From assembly GCA_949126835.1 (NCBI GenBank), contig OX421503.1:1540501-1604500 (forward strand): a DNA stretch of 64,000 nt. The letters are read 5' to 3'. Under the pieces are notes generated by a model, which ran no database searches, was not told where the DNA came from, and saw only the letters and a program-made list of their open reading frames with translations. This document shows positions 63,001 to 64,000 of the stretch, in pieces (position 1 is the first letter of the stretch; every line of letters starts with the position of its first letter). The position numbers and the translations under genes were made by a program. This DNA is from Anisus vortex (taxonomy: Eukaryota > Mollusca > Gastropoda > Planorbidae).

Positions 63001-63827
63001 AAGTTGATTTGAGGGGACTCTTTGACTACGGACATGCTTTGAACCTTTTGTACCAAAACTTTCCCAAACTTTTGTATGGACAAAAAACTAAGATTCAGTT
63101 TAAAATTAGATTTCTTCAAGCAATGTTTAGTTTTGAAAAATCAAAAAACCTATATTAATGTCCAAAAACAAACACAAAAAAAAGAAATTTCCTTTCAACC
63201 AAAAAAAGAGGGCAAAAGAATTTTCAGGGTGAGTAGCGATCGGTCTTTATCTTACTTGTTTATGGTTCAAATCTTAGTTGTTTTTTTTCTTCAGGTTTAG
63301 ATGCATCCCCGAGCATACCAAGTTCATGTGGTTACTTGGCAAAAGTTGGGGAAAGTGCTAGACATTGTGTTCGCCACACAATTTCTCTTATATGTAACGC
63401 ATTATAAAGTTTTTTCTAGCATAGCGGAAGCGTGCTCGGGTAGCGCGCCGAAGGTTCTGGGTTTGAATCCTGGCTAAAATATGTTACCAGTCCTGGTGGT
63501 CAACTGTCAGTAATTGGGGATAAGTAAAGATGGCTGGGCATTGCGCTGACCACACAACCCCAAAGTATGCCCTGGCCAGGGAAACTGGTGAACATTGCTT
63601 GCCCAACAGGATTACTTTAATTATTTTAAAACAATTGTATAGAGTAATCTGCCCTTTGTTTCTTTAATTACCTGCTGTGCTCTAAGCTCAGGGTCCAGGA
63701 AGTACTTCCCACTGTTGAAAACCGAAGAGGCTACCTGCATCATCTGGGAAGTCTCTAAATATCCTTCAGAGTAGGAGGCCATGGCGATGGCCAGAGCCTG
63801 CACAGGTCTATACATGGAGTCACAAAA
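50822..63827 (-). CDS. LIPE: Hormone-sensitive lipase with giant regulatory exon (3' eight exons; 5' end outside window)
   Basis: Neutral lipase that hydrolyses diacylglycerol and steryl esters on lipid droplets under cAMP/PKA control in animals where it is studied. Coding exons (gene order): 63827-63672, 62776-62699, 62019-61837, 60824-60560, 57736-57518, 57251-54409, 52699-52544, 51025-50822. All splice phases agree, giving 1,367 residues here; the N-terminal exons lie to the right. Seen: HSL_N-domain tail ([15 protein letters not shown]), HGGGFVAQ oxyanion motif, GDSAGGN nucleophile elbow, YAGV...regulatory insert, [11 protein letters not shown], and HLDPLLDD plus DLPHGF supplying the catalytic Asp and His. 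The catalytic triad is intact. The regulatory insert is about 948 residues in one exon, versus roughly 150-200 in mammals. Its 5' splice site is triplicated. Confidence 0.95.
51238..51512 (-). mobile_element. SINE family 1 in LIPE intron g
   Basis: Well preserved: GGACCAAATTTATCCATGGG, CTCTGTGGCCTTGGCATACT, CCAACTAATGTCAGGTACCC, AGAGCTGGGTAGACTCAGGG and the B-box complement GAGGATTCGAACCCAGGACC. Confidence 0.88.
52210..52435. repeat. 25-bp minisatellite, about 9 copies (LIPE intron g)
   Basis: Units CAGTGAATATGGTGTCCCTA followed by CTTCG, nearly identical. Confidence 0.93.
52544..52699 (-). CDS. LIPE: LIPE exon g
   Basis: 52 codons, phase 0/0: [13 protein letters not shown] then [21 protein letters not shown] (human SPIVKNPFMSPLLAPDSMLKS). 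Returns from the regulatory insert to the catalytic fold. Donor GTG/GTAAGA. Confidence 0.93.
52741..54090. repeat. 30-bp minisatellite with higher-order structure, 45 monomers (LIPE intron f)
   Basis: Three monomer types: A GCTCTGCTCTATGGATGGCT, B GCTATGTTGTATGAATGACT, C GCTATGCTGTATGAATGACT (each completed by a CCATGTGT or AAATGTGT end). Left part follows A-B-B(-B)-C order, right part regular A-B-C 90-bp higher-order units. The length is exactly 45 x 30 bp with no indels. Confidence 0.95.
54271..54411 (-). repeat. LIPE: Triplicated 5' splice site of LIPE exon f (46-bp unit)
   Basis: On the gene strand CAAG/GTAAGCCG occurs at exon-end positions 54409, 54363 and 54317, exactly 46 bp apart, with the intervening GGAGTTAACATTTTACATAG block repeated and a third, diverged intron block behind it. 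Only the first donor joins in frame to exon g without a stop: reading past it adds four residues (VSRS) and then TAA. Confidence 0.93.
54409..57251 (-). CDS. LIPE: LIPE exon f, giant regulatory insert (about 948 residues)
   Basis: 2,843-bp exon that completes [14 protein letters not shown] (human SKCVSAYAGAKTEDH), so it enters exactly where the mammalian regulatory module begins, and ends VPHFFK at CAAG/GTAAGC. It is Ser/Asp/Pro-rich and probably disordered. Basophilic sites include RRQS (about 56914-56925, PKA-type RRxS), RKSES and KRSQS. A 14-residue block EEVKQDAxVNNSNLS is duplicated. It has two octapeptide arrays (55671-56034 and 55228-55635). No stop or frameshift in 947 codons, and the outer phases are preserved, so it is read as real coding sequence rather than an intron; skipping it would change phase from 1 to 0 and break the frame. 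Confidence 0.9.
55228..55635 (-). repeat. LIPE: Coding 24-bp repeat, octapeptide DPPVDVSG, 17 copies with 15 CRE palindromes
   Basis: Exactly 17 x 24 bp. The unit read on the plus strand is GGATCTCCACTGACGTCAAC followed by AGGT. All copies are near-identical; one encodes VDIS (TGATGTCA) and one VDLS (TGAGGTCA). The other 15 contain the palindrome TGACGTCA, the full cAMP-response-element sequence, spaced 24 bp apart. Confidence 0.95.
55671..56034 (-). repeat. LIPE: Coding 24-bp repeat, octapeptide INTDLQS(G/S/D), about 15 copies
   Basis: Twelve clear INxxLxSx units plus degenerate ones at both ends ([16 protein letters not shown]). Substitutions include T/N, Q/H and G/S/D, so this array is older or less homogenised than its neighbour. 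Confidence 0.93.
57518..57736 (-). CDS. LIPE: LIPE exon e (nucleophile GDSAGG)
   Basis: Encodes [20 protein letters not shown] to [16 protein letters not shown]; Ser of GDSAGG is the nucleophile. Phase 1 in and out; donor GCTG/GTAAAT. Confidence 0.96.
57810..57990 (+). mobile_element. SINE family 2 fragment in LIPE intron e-d
   Basis: GTTAGTTCACCAGACTGTCC head remnant, a local (ACTAAACCCTGCC)n expansion of 3-4 copies, then CTGCAGGAGTTTTGGGCC and GAAGGAACGTCTGTAAAAC as in 23805-23993. Confidence 0.75.
58601..58975. repeat. 47-bp minisatellite, about 8 copies
   Basis: Units ACATGTTATATCATACAACA then TTAGGTGACATTGTGTGACA and TGATGAG. Degenerate GACAT-rich sequence continues to about 59100. Confidence 0.92.
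59382..59590 (+). mobile_element. SINE family 1 with 13-bp target duplication
   Basis: Head GGTCCTGGGTTCGAATCCTG, body through GCCATGGCCACAGAAACTGG and a T-rich end. It is flanked by perfect ACCATCATTGCAG repeats (59369-59381 and 59591-59603), showing LINE-type retroposition and defining the SINE ends. Confidence 0.92.
60080..60512. repeat. 12-15-bp minisatellite (ACATGAAAACATAGA / AATGAAACCATAG)
   Basis: Short interleaved variants ending in about 8 copies of ACAATGACATGAAA, lying directly next to the exon d donor. Long minus-strand frames ([11 protein letters not shown]) are artefacts. Confidence 0.92.
60560..60824 (-). CDS. LIPE: LIPE exon d (oxyanion-hole HGGGF)
   Basis: 88 codons plus one base: [13 protein letters not shown], then [18 protein letters not shown] and [19 protein letters not shown], almost residue-for-residue as in mammals. 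The human segment between LREGQ and the HGGG strand is longer, so the linker here is shortened. Confidence 0.96.
61449..61719 (+). mobile_element. SINE family 1, full length with 15-bp target duplication
   Basis: Best copy: A-box region GTGGCCGAGTGGTAGCGCG, B-box region GGTTCTGGGTTTGAATCCCG, then the whole body to GGTCCGAAGGGTAGTTTACG. It is flanked by TTACTTCAA(C/T)GCAAG at 61434-61448 and 61720-61734 (one mismatch). Confidence 0.92.
61837..62019 (-). CDS. LIPE: LIPE exon c
   Basis: 61 codons, [12 protein letters not shown] to [13 protein letters not shown], with PPCAHTGPG matching human PPLAHTGPG and RLIS..LR.GQ. Acceptor GTTGTCAG, donor CAG/GTAGCT. Confidence 0.93.
62240..62600. repeat. 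Imperfect inverted repeat in LIPE intron b-c
   Basis: GGTTGCCTGAACTAAG and TTAACACCATTTAAAGTC on the left face GGTTTGTTCAGGTAACCC and ATTTTAAATGATGCTAGG on the right. A related left half occurs near 14848-14905, so this is a dispersed element, not a local hairpin. The 62369-62441 element lies inside. Confidence 0.55.
62369..62441. mobile_element. Miniature piggyBac-like element, 73 bp, TTAA-flanked
   Basis: Starts CCCTTCCAGTACCG, ends with the complement of CCCTTACAGTCCCGG, and is flanked on both sides by TTAA (62365-62368, 62442-62445), the piggyBac target site. Confidence 0.65.
62699..62776 (-). CDS. LIPE: LIPE exon b
   Basis: 26 codons, [19 protein letters not shown] to SIMR (human VHFWKAFWNITE). 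Acceptor TATACAG, donor CGT/GTAAGT. Confidence 0.9.
63425..63615 (+). mobile_element. SINE family 1 in LIPE intron a-b, diverged
   Basis: GAAGGTTCTGGGTTTGAATCCTG head, AAAGATGGCTGGGCATTGCG and GGGAAACTGGTGAACATTGC body; the middle is shortened. Confidence 0.8.
63672..63827 (-). CDS. LIPE: LIPE exon a (first visible)
   Basis: 52 codons, [18 protein letters not shown] to DPELRAQQ, matching the human N-terminal domain around SLFTSGRFAIDPELR. Phase 0 at both ends; acceptor TTCTCTCCAG. Upstream exons are beyond 64000, or in the unread part to the right of 63827. Confidence 0.92.
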
Positions 63828-64000
63828 CTGGAGAGAAGAACATGATTTAAAAAAAAATATAAATTTAATGATTAATCCAACAAGGTTTAAAGAAGGGGTC
63901 TCAAACATGTGGCCCGTTGGATTTTTGTGCCCCAACCAGTAAGCTTACAAAAAATGTACTATTTGTGAAATTCAGACAGCTAGTACCGATACACATCAAA

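Overview
This is nuclear DNA from an animal. Two conserved metazoan genes are present, both intron-rich. The intergenic and intronic DNA is AT-rich and crowded with tRNA-derived SINEs, small DNA transposons, LINE remnants and an unusual number of minisatellites. The repeat style suggests a lophotrochozoan, most likely a gastropod mollusc, but that is an inference and the species cannot be named from the sequence alone.

Layout. 1-27.5 kb: no gene I can support; minisatellites, SINEs, nonautonomous DNA elements (several with visible 8-bp target duplications), LINE tails and featureless AT-rich DNA. 27.67-39.23 kb (+): a complete seven-exon TOMM40 gene (mitochondrial outer-membrane import channel, 340 aa), with 3' UTR to about 40.4-41.0 kb. 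41.08-48.25 kb (-): an intact-looking 7.2-kb nonautonomous Ty3/gypsy-type LTR retrotransposon with 454-bp LTRs that look identical and a 5-bp target duplication. 50.8 kb to beyond the right edge (-): hormone-sensitive lipase (LIPE). Eight exons are visible, covering the end of the N-terminal domain, the whole catalytic domain and a giant regulatory exon; upstream exons lie outside the window. TOMM40 and LIPE converge tail to tail with the retrotransposon between them.

The most unusual feature is that tandem repetition has captured splice sites in both genes. In TOMM40 a 3.5-kb minisatellite carries the 3' splice site and first 27 bases of exon 5 in about 82 copies; the last copy is the real exon. 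Of the copies upstream of the real exon, the last 27 are in frame and free of stops. In LIPE the 5' splice site after the giant exon is triplicated in a 46-bp repeat, and using an outer copy would truncate the enzyme before its catalytic Asp and His. The LIPE giant exon (about 948 residues) sits where mammals carry a regulatory module of roughly 150-200 residues. It holds two different octapeptide arrays, one of which places 15 perfect TGACGTCA palindromes at 24-bp spacing inside the coding sequence.
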